Numbered from the stretch's first letter, positions 1 through 7,370 are shown. The stretch: DNA of 7,439 nucleotides from Actinomycetota bacterium (GCA_017882935.1 JADGOP010000106.1:1-7439); one strand, 5' to 3'. The notes: generated by a model from the letters alone, not told the origin. Numbers and translations: made by a program.

Positions 1-1247
1 CCCCCGCCACCCGCAAGCGGTTGGAGCGGTCGGTCGACGACCTCGCCCGGCGGGGCCTGCGCGTGCTCGCCGTTGCCGAGGCCACGTTCGGCCCGGACCG
101 GGAGATCTGCGACGACGACGTCGACGGCCTGGTGTTCCTCGGGTTCCTCGCGCTCGCCGACCCGGTCCGGCCGTCGGCGGCCGCCGCGGTCGACGGCCTT
201 CGCCGGGCGGGCGTCGAGGTGGTGATGGTGACCGGCGACCACCCGAGCACCGCCGAGGGCATCGCGGCCGAGCTGGGCATCCTCAACGGCCACCGCGTCA
301 TGACGGGAGGCGAGCTCCAGCAGCTCGACGAGGCGGCGCTGGCCGCCGTGCTGCCCGACGTGTCGGTGTTCGCCCGCGTCACCCCCGCCGACAAGGTGCG
401 CATCGTGCGCGCCTACCAGGCCTCCGGCATCGCGGTCGCCATGACGGGCGACGGTGCCAACGACGCCCCGGCCATTCGCCTGGCCGACGCGGGGCTCGCG
501 CTCGGAGCCAACGCCACCGCGGCCGCCCGTGACGCCGCCGACGTGATCATCACCGACGAGCGGATCGAGACCATCGTCGACGCCATCATCGAGGGCCGCG
601 CGATGTGGGCGTCGGTGCGCGAGGCGCTCGCCATCCTGCTCGGCGGCAACCTGGGCGAGATCGGCTTCACCGTTGCGGCGAGCGGCCTGACGGGCCGCAC
701 CCCGCTCTCGTCGCGGCAGCTGCTGCTCGTCAACATGCTCACCGACGTGGCGCCGTCGATGGCGATCGCCGTGAGGCCGCCGCGCAACCGCACCTACGAC
801 GACCTGGCGGCGGAGGGGCCCGACCGGTCGCTCGGCGCCAGCCTGAACCGGGCCATCGCGCTGCGTGCCGTCACCACGGCTGCGGGCGCCGGCGCGGCCT
901 GGGGCATCGCCTCGGTCACCGGCGGGCCGAAGCGGGCCAGCACCGTGGGCCTGGTCTCGCTCGTCGGCACGCAGCTCGGGCAGACGCTGACCTCGGGCGG
1001 CATGCACCCGTCGGTGTTGCTGGCCTCGGTCGGCTCCGCCGCCGCGCTCGTGGCGATCGTGCAGACCCCCGGCGTGAGCCAGTTCTTCGGCTGCACGCCC
1101 CTCGACCCGGTGGCATGGGCCACCGCGGCCGGCGCGTCCGCGACGGCCACTGCCCTCGCGGCGGTCCTGCCGCCGGCGGTGGGGCTCCTGCGGCAGTCCG
1201 TGACGCCCGGGACACGGGAGCGTGCGACGCCTACCGTGGTCACCTGA
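1..1247 (+). CDS. P-type cation-transporting ATPase, C-terminal part (5' end outside window)
   Basis: This is the C-terminal ~415 residues of a P-type ATPase, a membrane pump that uses ATP to move cations. The frame is open from base 3; a TTG at 21 is internal, not a start. Residue numbers count from that TTG. Visible P-domain motifs are MVTGDHP (69-74), VTPADK (120-125) and the hinge motif MTGDGANDAP (141-150). About six hydrophobic segments follow (roughly 200-222, 230-250, 277-299, 305-325, 331-357, 363-388), matching the M5-M10 bundle of the P2-like, ten-helix pumps. M6 carries NMLTDVAPS, with the Asp expected of ion-binding M6 helices. The phosphorylated DKTGT motif must lie upstream of the window. 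The GGNLGEIGF and LLLVNMLTDVAPSMAIAVRPP-type stretch resembles mycobacterial CtpI-type ATPases, whose substrate is unsettled, so I do not assign an ion. The tail after M10 is short and polar. Family call is firm; substrate unknown. Confidence 0.93.
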   Translation, partial: PATRKRLERSVDDLARRGLRVLAVAEATFGPDREICDDDVDGLVFLGFLALADPVRPSAAAAVDGLRRAGVEVVMVTGDHPSTAEGIAAELGILNGHRVMTGGELQQLDEAALAAVLPDVSVFARVTPADKVRIVRAYQASGIAVAMTGDGANDAPAIRLADAGLALGANATAAARDAADVIITDERIETIVDAIIEGRAMWASVREALAILLGGNLGEIGFTVAASGLTGRTPLSSRQLLLVNMLTDVAPSMAIAVRPPRNRTYDDLAAEGPDRSLGASLNRAIALRAVTTAAGAGAAWGIASVTGGPKRASTVGLVSLVGTQLGQTLTSGGMHPSVLLASVGSAAALVAIVQTPGVSQFFGCTPLDPVAWATAAGASATATALAAVLPPAVGLLRQSVTPGTRERATPTVVT

Positions 1248-1285
1248 AGCGGCTCCGTGGCCTGCACCCGGTGCCCGGGCCCGCC

Positions 1286-1290
1286 GGAGG
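1286..1290 (+). promoter_or_regulatory. Ribosome binding site deciding the dioxygenase start
   Basis: GGAGG lies five bases upstream of the ATG at 1296. An in-frame GTG at 1257 would add 13 Cys/Pro-rich residues (ACTRCPGPPEAP) unlike a dioxygenase N-terminus and has no comparable Shine-Dalgarno sequence. This site therefore favours the ATG start. Confidence 0.7.
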
Positions 1291-1295
1291 CACCC

Positions 1296-2354
1296 ATGAC
1301 CACCACCGACCACCACCTGCCGGTCGACCCGGCGACCCTGGTGCCGCTCGAGGAGGCGTGCGAGTGGCGTCGCGACGCGGTCGGCGACCGCTATGTGTTC
1401 CAGCTCACCGACGCGCACGTCGCCGAGCTCGACGCGGCCCTCGTCGAGGCCGAGGCCCGCACCGCCGACGTGCTCGACATCACGCGCGACGACTTCCCGC
1501 TGCCCACGCTCGGCGCCGAGCTGGCGCGCCTCACCGACGACCTCGTGAACGGGCTCGGCGTGGCCCTCGTCCGGGGCATCCCCGTCGAACGGCTCGGCAA
1601 GGCGCGCGCCTCAACCGTGTACTGGGGCATCGGCACCCACCTGGGCAGGCCCTGGCCGCAGAACGCCAAGGGTCACCTGCTCGGCGACGTCACCGACCAG
1701 GGTCGCGGCTACGACGACCCCACGTCGCGCGGCAACGAGATCGGTGGCGTGGCGTTCCCGTTCCACTCCGACGGGTCCGACCTGGTGGGCCTGCTCTGCC
1801 TCGACGCCGGCGCGAGTGGGGGCGCCAGCATCGTGGCCAACGCGGTGAGCATCCACAACGTGCTGGTGAGCGACGACCCAGAGCTGGCGGCCGAGCTGTA
1901 CGGCCCGTTCCCCTACGACTACCGCGGAGAGCAGGCGCCGGGTGCCAAGGGTTGGTACACGATGCCCGTCTTCACCCGCCGCGGCGAGCGGTTGTTCGTG
2001 CGCTACATCCGGCCCTACATCGAGTCGTCACGCCGCCACGACGATGCGCCGGCGGTGTCGGCCGCGGCGCGCGAGGCACTGGACCGGGTCGACGCGATGT
2101 GCGCCGACCCCCGGTTCCACGTGGCCATGCAGCTGGAGCCCGGCGACATGCAGTTCGTGAACAACTACCACGTGCTGCACGCCCGCTCGGCCTACACCGA
2201 CGACCGCGAGCAGGGCCGGATCCGCCACCTCAAGCGCCTCTGGCTCGAGACCGGGCTGCTCACCGACGACGACAAGCCCGAGCCGTTCCGGCTCGCCGGA
2301 TCGAGCCGCTGGTGGGCCAGCAAGGGCCGCACCAAGAGCGAGCTCGAGGTCTGA
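1296..2354 (+). CDS. TauD/TfdA-family Fe(II)/2-oxoglutarate-dependent dioxygenase
   Basis: This 352-residue protein belongs to the TauD/TfdA family, cytoplasmic non-haem iron enzymes that couple 2-oxoglutarate decarboxylation to substrate hydroxylation. From the ATG start, the metal-binding HxD is H157/D159 in FHSDGSDLVG. The distal His is H295 in NNYHVLHARSAY, preceded by the typical PGDMQFVNN turn. The 2-oxoglutarate carboxylate would be held by an Arg in GRIRHLKRLWL (R308 or R310). All facial-triad residues are present, so it should be active. Length is a little above TauD itself (~280 residues), with an extra N-terminal ~50 residues. The start is chosen for the GGAGG five bases upstream; a GTG 39 bases earlier is the alternative. 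It lies 48 bases after the ATPase gene on the same strand and converges on the glycosidase gene. The substrate cannot be read from the sequence. Proximity to uronate genes hints at a sugar-acid or carboxylate substrate, but this is only inference. Confidence 0.9.
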   Translation: MTTTDHHLPVDPATLVPLEEACEWRRDAVGDRYVFQLTDAHVAELDAALVEAEARTADVLDITRDDFPLPTLGAELARLTDDLVNGLGVALVRGIPVERLGKARASTVYWGIGTHLGRPWPQNAKGHLLGDVTDQGRGYDDPTSRGNEIGGVAFPFHSDGSDLVGLLCLDAGASGGASIVANAVSIHNVLVSDDPELAAELYGPFPYDYRGEQAPGAKGWYTMPVFTRRGERLFVRYIRPYIESSRRHDDAPAVSAAAREALDRVDAMCADPRFHVAMQLEPGDMQFVNNYHVLHARSAYTDDREQGRIRHLKRLWLETGLLTDDDKPEPFRLAGSSRWWASKGRTKSELEV

Positions 2355-2383
2355 GGGGACGGCTCAGGCGGTCCGGACCTCGA
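2344..2383. terminator. Possible bidirectional hairpin between convergent genes
   Basis: The two convergent stop codons (TGA at 2352-2354 on +, TCA at 2364-2366 read on -) lie inside an inverted repeat. TCGAGGTC (2344-2351) pairs with GACCTCGA (2376-2383). An alternative inner stem, CTGAG (2351-2355) with CTCAG (2363-2367), has a 7-base loop. There is no T-tract on either side, so this would be an L-shaped or incomplete terminator at best. Part of the repeat is coding sequence, so chance in GC-rich DNA is possible. Confidence 0.3.
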
Positions 2384-4550
2384 CGCGGGCCCAGCCGCGG
2401 CTCGGCACGTCGACGGCAAGCGTCCACAGCCCGGTGGCGGCGTCATGGTCGAGCGCCGTTCCGTCGACCGCCGGGGGCCTGGCCGACCACCCGGTGATGG
2501 TGACGGTCTCTCCGGCGCCCTTCACGATCAGGTCCGCGCCTTGCGCCAACGGGAGGATCTCGAGGCGGGCGTCGCCCGCAGGGACGAACTTGCTGGTGTC
2601 GCCGATGACCGTGAACCCGTCGCCGAAGACCGGTGCCAGCACGAGGTACGTCCACCCCTCCCGCTGCACCCGCACGCGCCACTGCCCATCGGCACCGAGC
2701 CGGGTGGCGGTGCGCGCCCGGAAGTCCCACACGATCACGTCACCGTCGGGCCCGCTGACGCCGAGGTCGTCGAAGGCCACCACCCGGTCGATCTCGTCGT
2801 CGGACGGGTTGCCGTGCATCGCGACCACGTACGACCAGCGGCCCGCGGGGTGGTCGGAGTAGCACTCGGCCACGAGCAGCTCGTTGTTGAACGCGGGGCC
2901 CGCGAGCATGGAGGTGTCGGTGACGGCGATCGGGGTGTGGGGCTTGATGAGGATGCCGTCGGCGCGGCAGGTGCGCTGCGCCAGCACCGGGTCGAAGCGG
3001 CCGACGCGGTCGCCGAGCCCGACCGGCCCGGTCGACAGGGCGGACAGCAGCGCCTCGGGCTCGCCGGTGTCGCCGGCCACCTCGGGGTCGGCGCGGAACA
3101 CGTCCTTGAACGGCATCAGCCCGAGCGCGCGGGCGAGCGCGTTGGTGGTGCAGAACCAGGCCCACAGCTGCCCGGGCGTGGCGATGTAGCCGTGGTCGCC
3201 GCAGGTCCGCACCGAGGTCACCTGCGTGAGGGTGGTGGTCTGGGCGAAGTCGGCCGGCGTGGCCATGCACCACTGCAGCGTGATGCCCCGCTCCCGCGCG
3301 GCCCGGTCGATGCCCTCCTGCCAGGCCCGGGCGCGGCCGGGCCGCTCGCGCAGGCCGCGCACCCCGAAGAACACCTCGACGAGCCAGTCGTGCTCGAAGG
3401 TCTCGACGCCCCAGCTCAGGCACTGGTCGAGCCACCGCTCGTAGGCCTCGGGCGTGGCCGGCGCGGCGGCGTCGCCGTCGACGAACACGGGCACCTCGGC
3501 CGCAAGGGGCGCGTCGGACGCGAGGTGACGGATGTGGGCCACCAGCGGCGGGTTGCCGAGCCGTCCCCGCAGCGCGGCGATGCCGTCGGGGAGGACGTCG
3601 TCGCGCTCCTCCCACGCGGTCATGGCGGTGGGCGGCACGACCCACTCGTCGGTGTCGAACGGCCGCAGCTCGGCGTGCGGGTAGAACCACGAGTCGAGCT
3701 GCACGGCACCGATCGGCACGTCGCGCTCCCGCAGGTCGTCGACGGCGGCGACGATGGAGTCCGCCACATCGTGACCCGGCTCGGTGCGGTACCAGTAGGC
3801 GGCACCGTTGTCGGTCCAGTACGACGGTCGCGAGCCGAGCGCGTCGGCCCAGCGTCCCGGTCGGGTGGTGCCCGCCCGGTCGAGGAGGAGCCTGCCCCAC
3901 CGGTCGAGGCAGTCTCGGGGACCGTCACCGGCGAGCAGGGCCAGGTCGGTGCTGAAGCCGGCGGGGACCGAGTCGAGGTCGCCGTGCCAGCCGCAGCGCA
4001 GGGTGCCGCCGTTGAGGCCCACGGTCTGCTCGTGGAACGCGTCGAGCGGGGCGAGCAGCAGCGACCGTCCGTCGGGCGCGCAGAGCAGGAGCGGCCAGCC
4101 GGTGGGCGGACGGTGGGGGAGCAGGAAGAAGCCGTCGAGGTCGGCGCCGGCGTTGGCAGGCAGGCCGAACTCGCAGTGCTGGAACGCCACGGCACGCAGG
4201 TCGTCGGGGGCGCCACCTGCGGCCCGCGCCGCCGGGGTGAAGACCGGCCACCCGACCGACGGCCGGTCGAAGGCGCCCGTGGCCAGGCCGTCGACGTCGG
4301 CGAGCGCGGTGGTGCGGAACACCACCATCGAGCGCTCGGGGTAGGCCAGCACCGAGCAGCGGATGTCGCCGTCGACCACCGTCACCGACGTGGCCGGGCC
4401 GAGGTCGTCGAGCACCTGCACCGGGGTCCGGACGGCGGCCGGGCGGGTCGGGGTCCCTGGTCCGAACCAGTCGCCCTCGTCACGACCGACGCGCACCGTG
4501 CCGTCGTCGGCGATGGCGACCGTGAGCCCTGAACCTGCCTGCAGACGCAT
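2364..4550 (-). CDS. Putative alpha-glycosidase, GH36/raffinose-synthase-like (clan GH-D type TIM barrel)
   Basis: This 728-residue protein has an N-terminal beta-rich region (~1-230), a TIM-barrel region (~240-540) and a C-terminal beta domain (~570-728). That order is seen in GH36 alpha-galactosidases and plant raffinose-synthase/seed-imbibition proteins. Barrel landmarks are AVQLDSWFYP (D286), FEHDWL (D388, candidate nucleophile), SVRTCGDHGY (D452, candidate acid/base) and STGPVGLGDRVG (507-518), which resembles the GPV...D segment of raffinose-synthase-like proteins. There is no signal peptide or membrane segment (start MRLQAGSGLTVAIADDG), so it should act in the cytoplasm on an imported small glycoside. 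The ATG at 4550 has no Shine-Dalgarno sequence; a GCCAGACT element sits 7 bases upstream, suggesting a leaderless transcript. It lies 46 bases downstream of the LarA-like gene on the same strand, so the pair may also be co-transcribed. The substrate is not visible; alpha-galactoside or alpha-uronide are the options its neighbours suggest. Its distance from classical GH36 motifs makes the family call tentative. Confidence 0.7.
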   Translation of the reverse strand: MRLQAGSGLTVAIADDGTVRVGRDEGDWFGPGTPTRPAAVRTPVQVLDDLGPATSVTVVDGDIRCSVLAYPERSMVVFRTTALADVDGLATGAFDRPSVGWPVFTPAARAAGGAPDDLRAVAFQHCEFGLPANAGADLDGFFLLPHRPPTGWPLLLCAPDGRSLLLAPLDAFHEQTVGLNGGTLRCGWHGDLDSVPAGFSTDLALLAGDGPRDCLDRWGRLLLDRAGTTRPGRWADALGSRPSYWTDNGAAYWYRTEPGHDVADSIVAAVDDLRERDVPIGAVQLDSWFYPHAELRPFDTDEWVVPPTAMTAWEERDDVLPDGIAALRGRLGNPPLVAHIRHLASDAPLAAEVPVFVDGDAAAPATPEAYERWLDQCLSWGVETFEHDWLVEVFFGVRGLRERPGRARAWQEGIDRAARERGITLQWCMATPADFAQTTTLTQVTSVRTCGDHGYIATPGQLWAWFCTTNALARALGLMPFKDVFRADPEVAGDTGEPEALLSALSTGPVGLGDRVGRFDPVLAQRTCRADGILIKPHTPIAVTDTSMLAGPAFNNELLVAECYSDHPAGRWSYVVAMHGNPSDDEIDRVVAFDDLGVSGPDGDVIVWDFRARTATRLGADGQWRVRVQREGWTYLVLAPVFGDGFTVIGDTSKFVPAGDARLEILPLAQGADLIVKGAGETVTITGWSARPPAVDGTALDHDAATGLWTLAVDVPSRGWARVEVRTA

Positions 4551-4552
4551 GG

Positions 4553-4571
4553 CGGGCAGTCTGGCAGCCCG
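4553..4571 (-). promoter_or_regulatory. Putative leaderless promoter -10 element inside an imperfect palindrome, upstream of the glycosidase
   Basis: Read on the minus strand, CAGACT (plus-strand 4558-4563) ends 7 bases before the glycosidase ATG, the spacing expected for a -10 box of a leaderless mRNA. It is the centre of a 19-base imperfect palindrome with CGGGC and GCCCG arms, one G-C pair and one T-T mismatch, which could be an operator. No clear -35 is seen. The same 8-mer GCCAGACT precedes uxaC at nearly the same distance. Confidence 0.35.
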
Positions 4572-4596
4572 TCATCGGGGCGGTCGCCTGGGCCGC

Positions 4597-5919
4597 CTAC
4601 GTGGAGCGGGGGCGCAGCCGGTACAGCACCTCGCCCGCGTCGGGCACGACCAGGGTCTGTGGATCTGCCGCCCAGGCGTCGATGTCGACCGCGGCCGGGT
4701 CGAGGTACCCGAGGCCCACGGCGCGCACGTCGGCCTCGGGGATTCCGGTGGCGAGGGTGACCCGCACCCGGCAGGACTCACCGGTGTCGGGGTCGTAGCT
4801 GCCGGCGCCCCGGAGGTGGGTGGCGTGGGCCAGGTCGCCGCGCGGCACGTCGGCGAAGCGGTCCCACTGCGCCAGGAAGTAGTCGCGGCAGTGGTAGCCG
4901 ATGGCCGAGACGTGCGGGTGCATGGCGCTGACCTGGCGGATGTGTGGCGCGAACAGCACCACCTCGCCCTCGTCGGCGACCACGGGCTCGACCTTGTAGA
5001 AGCCCTTGGCACCGGTCCACAGGTCGTCGTACCGCTCGGGCACGAGCGACAGCACGCGGGCGACGGGGGCGTCGAGGTAGCGCACGTGCGTCTCTGCGGA
5101 GACCTCCGCGGCCGCCGCCCAGGCCGGGCCGGGCTCGCCGAAGGTGGCCGCGCACAGGTCGCCCGAGCCGGGGCGGGTCACCACGCAGAGCGCGAGGCGG
5201 TCGCCGGGGACCAGCGCCGCGGCCTCGTCGATGAGCGCGCGCACCGGCGTGATGCCCCGCGTGCCGATGATCTCGGCGCTGGTGATGAGGGCGCCCAGCC
5301 AGTGCGACAGGTCGATCATCTCCTGCCCGGACACGCCCGGGAAGAGGTACTTGTCGCCGCCCGAGAACCCCACCACCTCGTGCGGGAACACGGGGCCGAC
5401 CACGAGCGTGAGGTCGTGCTCGACCACCGCCCGGTTGATGCGCACGTCGACGGCCTCGTGCAGCAGCCCGCCGGAGACCTCCTCGATCCGCGTCGCGCTG
5501 ATGGTGCCCAGGCTGACGAACGTGGCGGGGGCGGCCCACTCGTGGTTGCGCACGACGACGCCGGGCCGTGAGGTGAGCTGGTCCGGCGAGCAGCCGACGT
5601 GGGCGGCCAGCGCCTCCGGGGACATCGGGGCGTGGGTGCCGAGCGCGACGAGCACCGTGGTGCGGGTGGCGCGCCCGTGCAGCGCGCCGTGCACGGCGTC
5701 GAGCAGCAACGGGAGCGGGCAGCTGCGGGTGGCATCGGGCACGAGCACGCACACGCTGCGGCCGTCGAGGTCGACGGCGGCGAGCTGCTCGTGCACGAAG
5801 GCGGTGACCTGCTCGCGGGTGGGGGCGCCGCCGACGCCGCCGAGCCGGGCGACAGCGGTCGGAGGCGGTCGGAAGGTCTGCGCCACGCGGTCTGCTCTCA
5901 CGAGAAGGTCCGGCACCAC
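4597..5919 (-). CDS. LarA-family nickel-pincer-nucleotide racemase/epimerase homologue (Lar_N, formerly DUF2088)
   Basis: This 440-residue protein matches the lactate racemase LarA family, cytoplasmic enzymes that racemise or epimerise 2-hydroxyacids by hydride transfer to a nickel pincer cofactor attached to a Lys. The catalytic set of Lactobacillus plantarum LarA is preserved: VALGTHAPM gives H96 (H108 in LarA), FPHEVVGFSGGDKYLFPG gives H180 (H174) and K190 (K184, cofactor-linked), and DLSHW gives H206 (nickel ligand H200). The H-K-H spacings of 10 and 16 residues are identical to LarA. PDATRSCP (D62/R65) and K305 in WTGAKG fit further active-site positions. The C-terminal part (HPHVSAIGYHCRDYFLAQWD, then THLRGAGSYD) appears to be of a LarA-like subgroup distinct from true lactate racemases. 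A GTG at 5919 is taken as start, with GAGG 10 bases upstream; GTG codons at 5916 and 5901 are alternatives. It is divergent from uxaC, so a sugar acid is a likelier substrate than lactate. The cofactor-making LarB, LarC and LarE are not in the window. Confidence 0.88.
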   Translation of the reverse strand: MVPDLLVRADRVAQTFRPPPTAVARLGGVGGAPTREQVTAFVHEQLAAVDLDGRSVCVLVPDATRSCPLPLLLDAVHGALHGRATRTTVLVALGTHAPMSPEALAAHVGCSPDQLTSRPGVVVRNHEWAAPATFVSLGTISATRIEEVSGGLLHEAVDVRINRAVVEHDLTLVVGPVFPHEVVGFSGGDKYLFPGVSGQEMIDLSHWLGALITSAEIIGTRGITPVRALIDEAAALVPGDRLALCVVTRPGSGDLCAATFGEPGPAWAAAAEVSAETHVRYLDAPVARVLSLVPERYDDLWTGAKGFYKVEPVVADEGEVVLFAPHIRQVSAMHPHVSAIGYHCRDYFLAQWDRFADVPRGDLAHATHLRGAGSYDPDTGESCRVRVTLATGIPEADVRAVGLGYLDPAAVDIDAWAADPQTLVVPDAGEVLYRLRPRST

Positions 5920-5948
5920 TCGCCGGCGACCTCGGCCAGACTACGGGG
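5920..5948. promoter_or_regulatory. Compact divergent promoter region between the LarA-like gene and uxaC
   Basis: Only 29 bases separate two divergent GTG starts. TCGCCGGCGA (5920-5929) is a perfect 10-base palindrome and a candidate operator. CAGACT (5937-5942) ends 6 bases before the uxaC GTG, consistent with a leaderless -10. On the other strand TAGTCT (plus 5938-5943) fits TANNNT and lies 18 bases before the LarA-like GTG, with a GAGG between. The two -10 candidates therefore overlap almost completely. No clear -35 boxes are seen. GC-rich palindromes arise easily by chance, so this is tentative. Confidence 0.4.
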
Positions 5949-7370
5949 GTGAGCGATGCCGGTCCCGAGCTGCGGCCCCATCCCGATCGCTCGCTCCCCG
6001 CCGACCCGGGCACCCGGGCCATCGCCCGCCGGCTGTACGAGGCCGTGCGTGCGCTGCCGATCATCTCGCCTCACGGGCACGTCGACCCGCGGCTCCTGCT
6101 CGACGACCGTCCGTTCCCCGACCCGGCGACGCTGTTCGTCACACCCGACCACTACGTCACACGGCTGCTCCACGCCAGTGGGGTGCCGCTCGAGGCGCTC
6201 GGCGTCGGGAGGGCCGGGCTCACCGAAGCGGAGTCGCGCGAAGCGTGGCGGGCGCTGTGCACCCACTGGGACGTCTTCCGGGGCACGCCGGTGCGCACCT
6301 GGCTCGAGGCGGAGCTGGCGGAGATCTTCGACGTGACGCTGCGCCCGTCGGCCGCCACGGCCGACGCCATCCACGACCAGCTCGCCGACCGGCTCGCGCG
6401 CGATGACTACCGCCCCCGGGCGCTCTACGAGCGCTTCGGCATCAGTGTGCTCGCCACCACCGACGACCCCTGCAGCGACCTTGCCGCACACGCCGCGCTC
6501 GCCGCCGACCCCACGTGGGCGGGACGGGTGATCCCGACGTTCCGGCCCGACCGGTACCTCGAGCCCGCCGACCCGGACTGGCCCGGGGCCGTCGCCCGGC
6601 TCGGTGAGGCGGCCGACGTCGACACCGGCGACTACGCGGGCTACGTGCGTGCGCTCGAGGAGCGGCGGCGAGCCTTCATCGCCCACGGCGCCACATCGGC
6701 CGACCACAGCCACGCCGACGCGCGCACCGACCCGCTGGACCCCGCCGAGGCGGCGCGCATCTACCGCGCGGCCCGCGCCGGAGAGGCCACCGTGGGCGAG
6801 GCCGTCGCGTTGCGCCGCCACATGGTGTTCGAGATGGCGCGCATGTCGTGCGACGACGGGCTGACCATGACGCTGCACCCGGGCGTCCGTCGCGACCACC
6901 ACAGTCCGACCGCGGCGCGCTTCGGGCCCGACACCGGCCACGACCTCCCCCTGCGCGTGGAGATCACCGATGCGCTGCGCCCCCTGCTACAGCGGTTCGG
7001 GACCCACCCCGACCTCCACCTCGTGGTGTTCACCCTCGACGAGACCGTGTGGTCGCGCGAGCTGGCGCCGCTGGCCGGCTTCTACCCGTCGGTCTACGTC
7101 GGCGTCCCGTGGTGGTTCCTCGACGCACCCGAGGCCATGGGCCGCTTCCGGCGGGCCGTGATGGAGACCGCGGGCTTCACGCGCACGTCGGGGTTCGTCG
7201 ATGACACGCGGGCGTTCTGCTCGATCCCCGCACGCCACGACCTGGCGCGGCGCGTCGACGCCGGCGTGCTCGCGCACCTCGTGGCCGAGCACCGCCTCGA
7301 CGAGGACGAGGCGCGGGACACGGTGGTGCAGCTCGTGCGTGACCAGCCGACGGCGGTGTTCAAGCTGTGA
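5949..7370 (+). CDS. uxaC: Uronate (glucuronate) isomerase
   Basis: This 473-residue protein is a uronate isomerase (EC 5.3.1.12), a cytoplasmic metal-dependent amidohydrolase-superfamily enzyme converting D-glucuronate to D-fructuronate and D-galacturonate to D-tagaturonate. The length equals the family norm (~470). Visible landmarks are PIISPHGHVDPRLL with metal-binding H42/H44, ATTDDPCSD (169-177), LHPGVRRDHH (309-318), PWWFLD (387-392) and the signature FVDDTRAFCSIPARHDLARR (416-435), whose Asp is expected to act in catalysis. The GTG at 5949 gives the usual family N-terminus (HPDR.LPADP..R.IAR.LY). It has no separated Shine-Dalgarno sequence, only a G-run touching the start codon, and a -10-like CAGACT 6 bases upstream suggests leaderless translation. 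It is divergent from the LarA-like gene, and its TGA overlaps the GTG start of the next gene, so the two are probably one operon for hexuronate use. Confidence 0.96.
   Translation: MSDAGPELRPHPDRSLPADPGTRAIARRLYEAVRALPIISPHGHVDPRLLLDDRPFPDPATLFVTPDHYVTRLLHASGVPLEALGVGRAGLTEAESREAWRALCTHWDVFRGTPVRTWLEAELAEIFDVTLRPSAATADAIHDQLADRLARDDYRPRALYERFGISVLATTDDPCSDLAAHAALAADPTWAGRVIPTFRPDRYLEPADPDWPGAVARLGEAADVDTGDYAGYVRALEERRRAFIAHGATSADHSHADARTDPLDPAEAARIYRAARAGEATVGEAVALRRHMVFEMARMSCDDGLTMTLHPGVRRDHHSPTAARFGPDTGHDLPLRVEITDALRPLLQRFGTHPDLHLVVFTLDETVWSRELAPLAGFYPSVYVGVPWWFLDAPEAMGRFRRAVMETAGFTRTSGFVDDTRAFCSIPARHDLARRVDAGVLAHLVAEHRLDEDEARDTVVQLVRDQPTAVFKL

Noticed and set aside
1..1247. The P-type ATPase as a nickel importer serving the LarA-like enzyme
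   Set aside because: The ion-binding motifs do not show nickel specificity, the gene is separated from the LarA-like gene by two others, and P-type ATPases of this kind are not known nickel importers. Proximity alone is not support.
1264..1283. GC-rich dyads (GCACCCGGTGC, GCCCGGGC) after the ATPase gene as a terminator
   Set aside because: Short overlapping palindromes with no T-tract, common by chance at this GC content, and placed just before the dioxygenase RBS.
605..2497. Long + strand open frame of 630 codons across the ATPase and dioxygenase genes
   Set aside because: It is Arg/Pro/Ala/Gly-rich, low in hydrophobic order, and overlaps two genes with clear family motifs in another frame. 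It is a typical shadow frame in GC-rich DNA.
2445..4532. Long + strand open frame of 695 codons antisense to the glycosidase
   Set aside because: Its composition is Gly/Val/Arg/His-rich with no recognisable motif. The minus-strand frame has barrel motifs and normal composition.
4597..5919. Calling the LarA-like protein a lactate racemase
   Set aside because: The catalytic residues show the cofactor chemistry, not the substrate. No lactate permease or lar maturation genes are nearby, and the context is hexuronate use.
4363..6406. Several long + and - strand open frames overlapping the LarA-like and uxaC genes
   Set aside because: They cross the divergent spacer or lie antisense to well-supported genes and have shadow-frame composition.
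5898..6941. Minus-strand open frame of 347 codons antisense to uxaC
   Set aside because: No family resemblance, and it covers conserved uxaC motifs on the opposite strand.
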